A stretch of DNA of 64,000 bases from Chrysogorgia sp. JL179-B06 (lineage: Eukaryota; Cnidaria; Anthozoa; Scleralcyonacea; Chrysogorgiidae). Below the pieces are notes generated by a model. The model did not search any database and had not been told where the DNA came from. It was given only the letters and a program-made list of their open reading frames with translations. The stretch is from the NCBI GenBank assembly GCA_035772405.1, contig JAYKKM010000199.1, forward strand, positions 713,501-777,500, written 5' to 3'. The position numbers were made by a program, and so were the translations under genes. This document shows positions 47,901 through 56,550 of this stretch, piece after piece; the first letter of the stretch is position 1; each line of letters opens with the position of its first letter.

Positions 47901-50900
47901 TTTCTCTGGAATATCTAAATCGAGGTTTTTCCGTACGGTGTATTCTTTGGAAATTAATTTCCCCGCTTCTAGCCCCCCCACTTCAAAACACGTTCCGCCG
48001 CCCCTGTAGCTGTCCAAGCGGTCTTTTCTAAGTGCACGCTCCACCGCAAAAAAAATTATTTCTAGAGTCTCTAAAACACCATTTCCCGCATTCTGAGGCG
48101 AGTTTTTTAAAAGTAATCTGAAGGCTATAAATCGCAAAATGTTGTTATTACTAAATCAGAACATGACACAATACACGTCAAGATATCTTGAAATTCATTG
48201 ATAAACAACTCTAAATCGAAACATTTCATAGAATCATAGACCCTTTTAATAAGTACAGAATATTTTAATCAGTTAATTTTTCCATTTCTCTTGTTGTGGT
48301 CCTAACACAAAGTGAGTCGAAAGATCTGGAGGAGCACGAGCTTCCGCCATTTTACATAATTGCATAATACACGAGCAGTGAGCTCTATATATATATATCT
48401 GGAGGGCTATCTGCCAGTCATTGGCCAGGCAAAAAGTGAAGCCTTGCACGTCAGTTTCAGTCCTCTACGCGGTTTATATATACGAAATTGACGTAAAAAC
48501 CGCGCAGGGGACTGAAACTGACGTGCAAAGTCGGCCATCTTGGGCTTCACTTTTTGCTCGGGCAGATAGCCCTCCAGATATATATATATATAGAGCTCAC
48601 TGTACACGAGTCGTTCACTTGGCGCTAGAACATTGACACTTGGTTACGTTTAGCCGCTGACCAATCATTTTGAATTCAAAAAAATCTCATTGAGAGTCTT
48701 TGCCGAAGCCCACGCGAATTATCAGATACCTGCGATCAGTTGCTCATCGATATGTTTTTGCATTTTGATAATTGGATTTGACTTGTTGCACATAACATAT
48801 ATCTCACTCAAATTTCTCCCCAGATTTAGACTTTTCACGAGAACGGTCTTATTGGGGACCATTGGGGGGGGGGGGGGGGGGAGGAGGGGGCGTCGCCTCC
48901 GTTGACTAGGCCACTGTCTATTAACTGGGAGATCCAGGTTCGATCCTGGGTAGGACCCCAACTCAGGCTTCAGGGTCTTAAAATAATTGATTTTTCCGTA
49001 ACTGTCTACGGGCATCACAGCAAAATCCGGACTATGGTATGCTCTGTGATTTGAGAAATTGTGTTAGCGTAGCGTAGCGCGCTGAAGGGGATTGGGGGCG
49101 GGGGATTGGGTACGCAGGCTAAATCCGGACCGCAAAGTAACCAATCATATTGCGTAATTCCACCGGAAGTAGTCCTAGCTATAATAAATAATAAAAATAA
49201 AATAAACCAACATACCGGCTTTGTTACCCAAGGAATAACGTCCGTTCGCGTACTTGCATTTGGTTGAACAACCTATATTGATAGTGAAAAATATTCTGTA
49301 TGTTTAAGTTTCAACTATCATGGTAATATGAATATAACAAAGGTTACTCCGTCGAGATGACGTCAATATCCATGTTTGTTCGCATTTACCCATAATTTTT
49401 GCGGCCATAACAAAAGAAAATAGCTCATTAGCAATCATTAGTGAGTCCGAATTTGATTTTTTGGCCGCATGTTGAGCTATTAATAGCAGCCAGACGTTAC
49501 GCAGCTTACGGTATTGTAATATCATCCAACATGGCGAAATTGTCTTTGTCCCTTGAATCTATGGGTGATAGCCGAGTGTTTTACAAGCTTCTCGAGTGTA
49601 TAACTCGATAATCACACAGAAACTAAGTTTTTTATTTCTTTTGTAAAATAATATCATTAAATTTATCAATAATGCAAAAAACGCAGATTTCCTTGTCATA
49701 AGAGGCGTCGCTACGTAGTTTTTGGCAACACTACGTTGGCAATTTTAGCGATGAAAATGCACTCAAACGTGCAAGTAAAACGTTTCCTTGTGTTGACAAC
49801 TTGATTTAACTTGTATCCATGCAGGTACACCTTGACTTCGTTTTGTAATTAAAACGACTTTAAATTCGTAAAAAACGACAAAATCTAGTCAAAGTTCACG
49901 TCATCCGTGCCATTATGGAGTTATAAAAGCACGCTCGCTCGGCCCAGTAGTCAACCAGAGCGCGTATAGTCGCTAATAGCACTCCGTAGAGATGCGCATT
50001 TACCCATAATTCTTGTGAGTCAAATTTGGTTTGTTTGGGGGCTTCGGTGGTCTAGTGGTCACACCTCTGAGTTCAAGAGTTCGAATCCTGTGTTCGGACA
50101 TTTGATCGCACGTGGAAAGAGTTGGTCAACACTCTGCCGAAAGTCGTGGGTTTTCTCCGGGTTCTCCGGTTTCCTCCCACAGGGAAGTTGACAGGGCGGG
50201 TTAGGATAAATAGTTAGGAAATACTAATGATGATAAAAACTGTAAAAAATAAATAGCTAAGGTTAATTGATTGGGGTACTGGGTACTAGGTACTGAATGT
50301 AATAGAATAAATTGTCGATGTTGTAAAGCGCATTTGATCATATACACATGCTAATTTGCGCTATATAAATAGTAAACATTATTATTATTATTATTATTTG
50401 TCCGCATTTTGAGCTATTAGTAGCAGCCAGACGCTACGCTATTTACTATTACTTTATTTTAAGATCAGTGGTCATATAGTGTCAACAAACGAGTGTCATC
50501 TTTTGTAATTTTATTTATTTTTTAATTAATTCGTCACAACATACATGTTAACAAGATTATTTCAAGTTGTAAGAAAAGGAAATATGAATCAAAATAAAGA
50601 GAAATAAAGTTGTAACAGAGAAGAGAAACAGAACTGTCGTGTGTATTATCAAGCATATAACTGATTTCTTGCTTACTCACTTTAGCAAAACAGTCTGGCA
50701 TTTTGTATTTCATTACTAATAGGATATGCGCTCTGCTGACACCCTGAAAAGTGTGAGGGCAATCTCGCCTCCACTCAGTGACTTTTTATCCGCACTAGCC
50801 AGCCATAATTTTCGTCGAGAGTCACGTCACATGAGCTGGGAGACTATAAATAGTTTAGTTTCATTTGGGAAACCAAAATAACATATACATTAGTTTGATA

Positions 50901-51324
50901 TATGTCGATATATATGTCGACCTATATATCACTAGTATGATATATGTCTTTGTATGCAGCTGCTATGACACCGATACTATATTTATCCCAGTGCTTGTCA
51001 ACATAACTCCACACTATTGTAAATAACACTAAAGTACAACTAATAATATATCGCTGAGATACGGACATGGTGGTTTCTAATGCCATCTGAAGAGCTGCAA
51101 GTTATTCATCGTTAATTTCTTACAATATCTCCAAACCTTTAAGGAATAACCGTACACACTTAATACTGTACAGTACAGCGCTGCCAGTTGGCAGAAGGCC
51201 ATGCTCTTTAGTGAACCAAACTCTACACATTGTTTATACCGCTAGACTCACCATCTGTTGAAGTGGCTGGAAGAATCTGCCCACACAGAACCAACATGGT
51301 CCATCCGAGATAACGGCGAAACAT
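38925..51324 (-). CDS. Ig-TIR receptor 2 (IL-1R/Toll-type), complete
   Basis: Seven minus-strand exons: 51324-51252, 49272-49216, 47466-47176, 44808-44491, 43701-43492, 40925-40770, 39382-38925, joining in phase to 520 residues. Order: signal peptide (1-24, MFRRYLGWTMLVLCGQILPA start); a 19-residue exon with two Cys (25-43); Ig domain 1 (44-140, VTIKC, TWLFNG, DAGNYTC); Ig domain 2 (141-246, LNITC, ITWFKDD, DDTGRYKC); a six-Cys module (247-316, CFQGYYC, CPQGTFS); a transmembrane helix (IAVGISVVVLFVLTVVVI) in 317-368; a TIR domain (369-520, DVFICYS, RKTVFVLSPDSL, FWAKLY). The membrane-TIR intron has a GC donor, as in the paralogue. All extracellular exons are phase 1-1. Expected to act at the plasma membrane in TIR-dependent innate signalling; the ligand is unknown. 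Confidence 0.88.
39475..39585. repeat. (AT)n with TATTATATA variants
   Basis: Low-complexity AT tract in the intron between the transmembrane and TIR exons of receptor 2. Largely self-complementary. Confidence 0.9.
39785..40450 (-). mobile_element. LINE family A 3' fragment
   Basis: Starts (TTTAT)n TTAGCTTCACCATTGTGC and contains AACAATGGCAGGGTGACCGCAACAGC, as in the copies at 15763 and 25455. On the minus strand the later part encodes short decayed pieces of the reverse-transcriptase tail (Arg/Thr-rich). Lies in the same receptor 2 intron. Confidence 0.7.
40525..40620. repeat. Remnant of a hAT-like end
   Basis: ACAGGCTTGGACTGGCC near 40522 and GGGGCCTGGCCAGAC near 40595 resemble the CAGnCTTGGACTGGCC end of hAT elements. 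No duplication or second end was defined. Confidence 0.3.
41027..41069. repeat. Perfect palindrome
   Basis: GGGATTTATGCTATATAAAG followed directly by its complement gives a 40-bp perfect palindrome around 41048. Flanking GATAAAGCCCGAGAACGAG and its imperfect inverse GACGTTCGAGGATTTATC extend the fold. Possibly a tiny MITE; intron of receptor 2. Confidence 0.7.
41220..41655 (+). pseudogene. LINE family D 3' fragment (plus strand)
   Basis: Encodes GHNFVSFPSNGRTRLTQNHT, then LILKVPLCKPTTFQFL and, after a frame break, VVKLWNSVCKL. The R-TR-T...SL-LKVP...T--FQ-SF--R-VKLWN series is typical of the C-terminus of non-LTR reverse transcriptases. The 3' untranslated part GGGGAGCGCCTCGCATGGG matches GGGGGTGCCTCGCATGGGC at 45880. 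Confidence 0.65.
41862..42490 (-). pseudogene. LINE family B reverse-transcriptase fragment
   Basis: The minus strand encodes DTFKYLGVTLSSNFTWKDHI, NQRLGLLRRIKHLLPFNARL and YNSLILPIFDYADIVWG, the standard region after the YADD box in non-LTR reverse transcriptases. A frameshift near 42205 then leads into RWIRLEDRRRYHRCLYIFKC and a stop at 41862. It is 5'-truncated and dead. Intron of receptor 2. Confidence 0.82.
43841..44090. repeat. 82-bp tandem repeat, about 2.5 copies plus decay
   Basis: Units starting TTGAACTGCATTTTTATGCA begin at 43841, 43923 and 44005, spacing 82 bp exactly; the first two are nearly identical. A diverged start (TTCAACTGCATTTTTATGCG) recurs at about 44070. Intron of receptor 2 between Cys-rich and second Ig exons. 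Confidence 0.9.
44193..44415 (-). repeat. Dispersed repeat with conserved peptide frame, copy 1
   Basis: The minus strand reads SYYRKGSAAAKSKAVVILCK and KISGGLIEVKVAA in one frame; the plus strand at 58205-58450 gives nearly the same peptide. The shared end contains GTGAGCTCCATATATATG and CCAGAGTACC. It could be a piece of a retroelement, or a non-coding repeat that happens to lack stops. It lies just outside the receptor 2 Ig2 exon. Confidence 0.5.
44880..45320. repeat. 24-bp minisatellite GTGAACAATGTTGTGCTGCACCCT
   Basis: About 17 copies of a 24-bp unit alternating TGCACCCTGTGAACAATGTTG and TGCCAACTGTAAACAATGTTG types, in the receptor 2 intron between Ig1 and Ig2. The multiple open frames on both strands are due to the repeat. 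The vocabulary (GAACAATGTTG) resembles the palindrome-rich elements at 12966 and 46081. Confidence 0.92.
45540..45990 (+). mobile_element. LINE family D 3' end (decayed)
   Basis: Decayed coding remnant followed by GGGGGTGCCTCGCATGGGCT, CCCGTTCGCACC and AATAAAGTTATTAAATTAAA at the 3' end, matching the layout of the copy at 41220. AATAAA near 45971 would serve as the polyadenylation signal of the element. Confidence 0.6.
46315..46445 (+). repeat. Penelope-like terminal-repeat remnant
   Basis: Matches the arm at 6070-6185: GAAACGTCAGTAT, GTCACTAAA, TTGGCAGTTCACCACC, CACTTTGCTATATAT, CAAAACACTG, GCAGCACTCTACTTTTTTAC. A single unfolded copy, useful because it shows the unit's length beyond the TA tract at 6200. 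Confidence 0.6.
46324..46360 (+). ncRNA. Hammerhead-ribozyme-like motif (copy 4)
   Basis: CTGACGA at 46328-46334, a weak hairpin (AGGTCTCCGCTC), GAAA at 46347-46350, then CGTC. TATT before the core pairs with AGTA after it, with one G.U. Stem II has lost pairs compared with copy 1, so this copy is probably inactive. Confidence 0.35.
47575..47835. repeat. Palindrome-rich element (CTGTTACAG/TGATAC vocabulary)
   Basis: Left end TACACACGTAAAAACGCCAC matches the left end at 12965. Inside, words such as CTGTTACAGCCTG, AACAGACTGTTC and CAGTCTGAT recur in both orientations. The right end is not resolved. Receptor 2 intron between small Cys exon and Ig1. Confidence 0.4.
48060..48835. repeat. Duplicated non-coding segment, copy 2, split by a MITE
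   Basis: Collinear with 35060-35600, with an inserted fold-back element at 48377-48606. High similarity over the first 230 bp (TCTGAAGGCTATAAATCGC, ATTGATAAACAACT, GTACAGAATATTTTAATC). Confidence 0.6.
48377..48606. mobile_element. Fold-back MITE with GAGCTCTATATATATAT ends
   Basis: Arms CAGTGAGCTCTATATATATA and inverse run inwards past TCTGGAGGGCTATCTGCC, GCAAAAAGTGAAGCC and GCACGTCAGTTTCAGTCC, about 90 bp per arm. Absent from the collinear copy at 35060, so it is an insertion. Target duplication not resolved. Confidence 0.7.
48897..48962 (+). repeat. tRNA-like remnant (SINE head?)
   Basis: TTGACTAGGCC resembles an A box region and GGTTCGATCC a B box, 45 bp apart, followed by TAGGACCCCA. 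The T-loop is one base short and the anticodon arm does not fold, so this is not a working tRNA gene. It probably derives from a SINE. Confidence 0.4.
49346..49505. repeat. Dispersed short repeat (copy 2 of 3)
   Basis: Matches 24081-24220 from CTCCGTCGAGATGACGTCA to GCTATTAATAGCAGCCAGACG, with a short internal insertion AGCAATCATT. Just outside the tiny Cys exon of receptor 2. Confidence 0.6.
49979..50440. repeat. Dispersed short repeat (copy 3 of 3), split by SINE
   Basis: CACTCCGTAGAGATG...GAGTCAAATTTGGTTT on the left and TGTCCGCATTTTGAGCTATT...CAGCCAGACGCTACG on the right are contiguous in copy 1 at 24081. The SINE at 50036-50398 sits exactly between them. Confidence 0.7.
50036..50398 (+). 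mobile_element. tRNA-derived SINE
   Basis: The head has an A box (TGGTCTAGTGG) and a B box (GTTCGAATCC) about 30 bp apart, derived from a tRNA. The body includes TTTTCTCCGGGTTCTCCGGTTTCC, a core also present in the 5S SINE at 30260, here shortened to TTCTCCGGGTTCTCC. The tail is GCGCTATATAAATAGTAAAC plus ATT repeats, like the L2-type LINE at 31579, which suggests that LINE class moves it. Occupied versus empty site is shown by comparison with 24081. Confidence 0.85.
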
Positions 51325-52751
51325 GACAGTTTGTCGATTAACGAAGAGACTAGAATGCGATACCCATGCAAGAGAATCCTTGTGAAAATGAAAATGTAAA
51401 CTGAGGAAATTAAATAAACATCGATTTCTTATCACTTTTGACCGATTTCCTGGTAATGTCGGATCTTTCTTCCGCACGGTCAATGTTACCACTTTCCTGT
51501 TTACCACAAAGTTCGCCACCCGCAGGCAAAGGAAGTCGAAAACAACTCGTGGCCACGCTAAATATGGCATTCAACATTGTATTAGCTAACGTCTGTGGTG
51601 TTGCTGTAATGCTACGGAAGTTAAACGTTATAGCGAAGAAAATGCCGTGTTTAAAAGACATTTAAAAGCAAATTCAGTGATTTGAATGCTATATACACAA
51701 ATCTATAGTTGTAGGTTTTTATACAGCTCTGTCAGTGCAGGGGTGGTTAAATTTTCCACTGGAAATTTCAACATCACCAAACTGCACTCCTAAAAGTCTG
51801 GCCCACCAAACGAGCCATATCCAGTTCTAGCCAACCGGGTCAGCCTAGCAAGCAAGCCGGCCTGTGCTCATGTAATAACAACTCATCTGGCCAGTCCGGC
51901 AATAGGTTCAGTTTGAGCAAGCATTAAATCAGTTAATATTTTTCTCAGTGTATAAGGCATAGCAGTAAATCAAACCATTTAGCTGGCTGGCAGTGGCACT
52001 GTGGCAGTAGCAAGGTGTCTTATGTGCTAAACAGAAATGTAATTAAAAATCTTTATTTCTTCGTGAAGTCAACATTTTGAGCCAGTAAACATATTCACAA
52101 TTTTAGCACATTTATTATTTGATTTATTAGTGGGAGTTCGAAGCATTGCCATTGCAACTGTAATGAAGATTAGGGGATTTATTTGCACGGGACTTCCGGA
52201 CTTGACTTAATTCTACCGGGGGGGGGGGGGGAGGGGAGGGGAGGGGGGTTATACCACAGAATAACTTATTCTGTGGTTATACCGTGTGAATGCGAGGAGT
52301 AACTGTCTAGTAAGTCGTGTCGGCGTCTGGGGAACATTCAGTTTGTTAAACGGAATCAAAGGACGTTGAATAATTTGACCATATTCGGAGAATCATGGCG
52401 GATATTCGACGACCTTTGACATGCGGAAGTTTAACGTGATGACACGTATATTAGGTTCGTGGGATCGGAAGAAATAACTTTGAACAGGTTCCGGTTGGTG
52501 TACTGACGATAAATATCGGCTAGGCGTTGTTATGACACAACATAAAAATAAAATGAATAATGTAAATTCCCAAAAGTAAACTTGACGTCGTTTTTGTTCT
52601 ACACAGACGTCACAGGGCGTTTTCATGTTATGTCGTTCTGAAGACAATATTGATAAACCATCAGTAAGACTAGTTTCGTTGACTCACTGATTAGATGGGT
52701 TTTCAGAAACTTTGAAGTTTGTATGAACTAGAAAAAATGTAGTTATACTAA
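51325..52751. other. Intergenic region upstream of Ig-TIR receptor 2
   Basis: The first 350 bp should contain the receptor 2 promoter; no clear TATA or motif was found. A hAT-style CAGGGGTGGTTAAATTTTCC occurs at 51738. A poly-G tract lies at 52219-52233 followed by GGGGAGGGGAGGGG. No gene-like frame was recognised. Confidence 0.4.
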
Positions 52752-53162
52752 AGCCCGGCGCACACTAGAGCTATCTGCTTAGCAAAACTTCATTCGTGAC
52801 TGATGGCGTGAGACGTTAGCTCCAGTGTGCGGGGCAGTTTCGTAAGCATTTTGTCACTCGTGCCGTCTTTCACAAATATTCAACATGTTGGATAATTTTT
52901 GGTGTGCGGGGAAGTGAAAGCAGCAAGCTTACAACTTACGCATGCGTATTGCCGGAAAGTTGTAAGCTTGCTGCTTTCACTTCCCCGCACACTAGGGGAA
53001 ATTGTCATTCGTGACAAAAATTATCCAACATGTTGAATATTTGTGAAAAACGGCACGAGTGACAAAATGCTTACGAAACTGCCCCGCACACTGGAGCTAA
53101 CGTCTCACGCCATCGGTCACGAATGAAGTTTTGCTAAGCAGATAGCTAGTGTGCGCCGGGCT
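52752..53162. mobile_element. Giant fold-back element, TAA-flanked
   Basis: The 411 bp form one nearly complete palindrome: AGCCCGGCGCACACTA at the left end and its inverse at the right, centre near 52945 (TACGCATGCGTA). A block around 52990 (ACTAGGGGAAATTGTCATTCG) is unmatched. Flanks are TAA at 52749-52751 and 53163-53165. A 3-bp TAA duplication is the PIF/Harbinger pattern, an inference. No coding content. Confidence 0.78.
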
Positions 53163-53165
53163 TAA

Positions 53166-53774
53166 GGGAACGTTCATAGGAGGGGGGGGGGGGCGCTATA
53201 GCAATTTTGAGGGAGGTCATACTTTTTCAACAATAATTTTTAGGGGCTGGCCATGCATTTTGGACGCCATTATTAAAAATAGTCATACACTTCACTCAAG
53301 GTGAACATGAAGACACATTATTAGAGTTGAAATTGTACATTGTTGTTTAGTTCATTCCTTGAAAAAATGAGAGATGAATATATATATAGATTATCTTGCA
53401 ATGCCTTTAAACATGAAAAGACATTGCAAGATATGCACATAAAATTACCTTTAGTAAAACAACAACAAAATTCAGTACAGTCATTTTTGTATAACGTATG
53501 GGAAGATTAATTGTATTGGAAACCATGCAATTATCATTAATGTGAGCACTTTTTAATTTGTTGTGAAGGGTTTCTGTTTGTGAAAATAAAGTTTAGTTAT
53601 AAATGATGGAAATGCTGACGTCAAGTAAAATACTCAAATTAATGCAAAATAACTGTACACTTATCACTCATTTTAGAGTGAGTCTGATCAACATTAGAGT
53701 AGCGGGGTCACAAAAATTTACCATCACATTAGGGGGGGGGGGGGGCAGAGTAAATTCCCTGGGAATGTTAGGGG
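53166..53774. other. Intergenic, poly-G tracts, no gene
   Basis: Poly-G runs at 53182-53192 and 53732-53745. These G runs with following AT-rich DNA are typical ends of decayed repeats. Nothing else recognised. Confidence 0.4.
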
Positions 53775-54610
53775 TAGACTTGGGCGGTTTTGCTTAAAAT
53801 AAAAACCGCTAAACCCGGTTTTTCACAATTTCAGAAACTAACGCAATTTCAGTTTTGAACTAATGGCAGGAAGTCAAGGAACGCAATTTCACATTTTTAA
53901 TAGCGCTTTACGTCATAATTTGGCTGTATACAGAGTAATTATAAAGGACTGCGTAGATCACGGCAAAATATTGAACAAAAAAACGAACGTTCAGCGATAA
54001 CGAAACGAAATTTTAATAAGAACTAAACAAAATTATACATTGTAACTTGTCAGAAAAAGTCAGAAACGTTTTAAGAATAAAGAATTCACAGGTTTTTAGC
54101 CAAGAAAATTACCAACGTATCACCTTGTGTGGTATCAGTAGACCGCTTGGCAGTAACAATGTTCCGGCTTGTACCACAAACAGACAAGTATTTGCGTGCA
54201 AGTTTGGCTAACGAAGGGTATACAGCTGCGTGCATATTCGACGGGATGATGATCTCAGAGATGTCGATGTAGGTTGGAACTTGGAAGTATTTCCCCCAGC
54301 AGCACGGACTTTCCTCAGGCAAAGCTTGCATGTCGGCAGGTCATTGTCGTTTTCGTCTTGTCTAAATCCGAAATATTGCCAGACAGGAGAGGCAGAGGCC
54401 GCAGAAACCTTTTTTGACCGCAATTCGACGTTGACGTTTGTGGCAGCCATGATGATTTGCGCGCAGTGTTATTGTCTGTATATATAATCTGCCAAATCTG
54501 GTATCAGTGCGTGGCATGAAATTAAATATGTAATGATGACGGTTTTCCGGTTTTTCTAAAAAACGGTTTAATAATAAAACCGAAAAAACCCGGAAAACCG
54601 CCCAAGCCTA
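53775..54610 (-). pseudogene. Internally deleted hAT transposon: BED finger and hATC end joined
   Basis: Ends TAGACTTGGGCGGTTTT and AAAACCGCCCAAGCCTA are inverted repeats, and GTTAGGGG is duplicated exactly at 53767-53774 and 54611-54618. On the minus strand a frame from 54450 encodes a BED zinc finger: SPVWQYFGFRQ, CKLCLRK, GGNTSKFQ. A second, frameshifted stretch (54258-54086) encodes the hAT dimerisation tail: YPSLAKLARKYLSV, RNIVTAKRS, VIFLAKNL. The catalytic middle is missing, so this is a deletion derivative (836 bp versus a usual 2.5-4 kb) that has kept both transposase ends but cannot make enzyme. Confidence 0.85.
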
Positions 54611-54746
54611 GTTAGGGGGGCTTTAAAAAAATGTAGGGGAAAAAATTTAAATCGTCATAGCCCCCCTCTAATTAAATTATGGGTACGAGGTTGGAACGCC
54701 ACTTAGTTTATTATTAGTTTAGTTTTTTTCTTTATCACTCTTTTAG

Positions 54747-54829
54747 GTGAACGGAAAACCCCAACAGGCTAGAAGCCCAATTGATAAGGAAAAGTTTAAA
54801 TCCAAAGTAATCAAATATAACAAATTAAG
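54747..54829 (+). other. Exon-like sequence of unknown origin
   Basis: CACTCTTTTAG acceptor, then 83 bp reading VNGKPQQARSPIDKEKFKSK and on to YNKLR, then a GTAATT donor. The composition looks like a real charged exon, but no neighbouring exon on the plus strand was recognised. A following frame (54995-55264) with many Phe/Lys/Tyr has no known motif. It may be a captured exon in a transposon, or chance. Confidence 0.25.
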
Positions 54830-55835
54830 GTAATTCCTCAGTAATTTTTCCGAAATGAAAATTTGCTGAAACTTCCCAGTCTTAAAGTTATTGACATACT
54901 TATATTAAAACCAAAAATAAAAGTTGGGGTCACCGACCTTGTTTAGAAGATATGGCATATCGCAAGTCACCTCTTACTCAGTATGATGAAGTAATTGCGA
55001 CCAATTTACGAGTTGAGTAAAAACCGCATTGCACAACTTTTTATTGACCCTTTTGACAAAGATATTTTTTATTTTTCGCAACAAGTAATTTTATACAAGA
55101 AAACATGGTATTTTAGGGAAAAAGAAACAGCTAACAGGGTTTATTATGATAAAGAAAGGTCGTTTCCCATATTCTTTGACATGTTATTTGAAGAAACATT
55201 CATCAAAAATGTAAAATATTGTAAAGTTTCTGTTATAACACGTAAATGTGGTAGAAGAAAATAATTATTAAGGAAAAATTTATGGCCACCAACCTTCTTT
55301 AAGAACTATGGCCTTAAACTCCAATTATCAAGTAGTTTACAAACCTACTTGCACAGGGAGCCCTAGCTAGAAAAAATTGATTTAGTCTCTTAATAACTCT
55401 TCCCTACCACTACATAAGTGGCCATTGTTAGATTTGGCACTAAATTGTCCTAAAATGGTCGGAATTTTTTGAAAGTGATGCATAATGGCCATAAAAACAC
55501 TGATTATTGGATGTGCGCAGTAAATGTGCGCAATGCAAAACTGAGGAATCACCTTAGTTGCTAACCTATAGTCCGCCATCTTGGATGTACGTTTTATATG
55601 CGTGTGACGTCACAACGAAGGGAAAGCGAAAATTTTATCTCGCCATCCTCATGTCTTTATATGTATGAAATTCGATTTTTATGAATGTCTTCCTTTTTCA
55701 ATTGAATCACAACATTTTGAAAAGCATTCCGCGTAAATTCGGGCACCTACAGAGTAGTTTCGTCAGGTTTACCCTCAATTTCGTGGATTACCCTGCTTGT
55801 GACGTCACCAACTTCCCAGTTATTAAGGCAAAGTA

Positions 55836-56344
55836 CAACCTCGTTCCCAGGGCATTTTGCCTCCACGGTGGAAGGTCGGCGAAAATGGCCCTGGGATCGG
55901 CTGGTCACATGACACCCAGAATTTCTGGGTGTTTAGATAATTTTTATAGATAATTGTTTAGATAATTTTTGTGGTCTTTGTTCCATTTCCTTTGTCTACT
56001 TTGTTGACCTGCATTATTGAGAAATGTTCAATGCTCTTTACAGTTGTTCATGTCAGCATTCGTCGGCATAAAAGCAGCTAACAAGCTTAATAATCCACCA
56101 TACATCCATGGTTATCTCTTACAAAAGGTATGAAGAAGCATATATCCAATTTAGCGAAAGCTATCACTTCTAATTTGCTGTAAAATTTGAAGACAGCATT
56201 CAGATTTAAATGAATAAATTATACTCGGCTGAATTAATTGAGTTTTATGACAAGCCAATCGGATTATAGAATGGACCAGCCGATCCCAGGGCCATTTTCG
56301 CTGACCTTCCGCCGTGGAGGCAAAATGCCCTGGGAACGAGGTTG
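55836..56344. mobile_element. MITE with 9-bp target duplication
   Basis: Ends CAACCTCGTTCCCAGGGCAT and the complement are inverted over about 75 bp with few differences. GGCAAAGTA is duplicated exactly at 55827-55835 and 56345-56353. The middle (55915-56270) is AT-rich without frames. A fragment resembling the same end, CAACCTCGTACCCAGGCTC, is at 27247, next to the stop codon of Ig-TIR receptor 1. A 9-bp (or 8-bp plus chance) duplication suggests hAT or Mutator. Confidence 0.8.
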
Positions 56345-56550
56345 GGCAAAGTATTAACGCAAGATGGCGGATGACAGCTGGGATTGTCTTTGGCCAAAAT
56401 TAGAACTGCTGTCTTGCACTAGAGTAGTTTCTGGTTAATTTCCATGTAGTGAGTACGAGATCGGAATAAATTAAATGACTTCATGTTGCGTGTTAATGAT
56501 CACGAATATGTGGCAAGTTTGAACTCGACAGTCACCAATAATTGGTATAA

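Noticed and set aside
47860..48015. Possible hAT element (CATGGACGGCGG ... CCGCCGCCCCTG) with poly-G/poly-C
   Set aside because: Ends are roughly inverted but flanking target bases do not match over 8 bp, so boundaries are unsupported.
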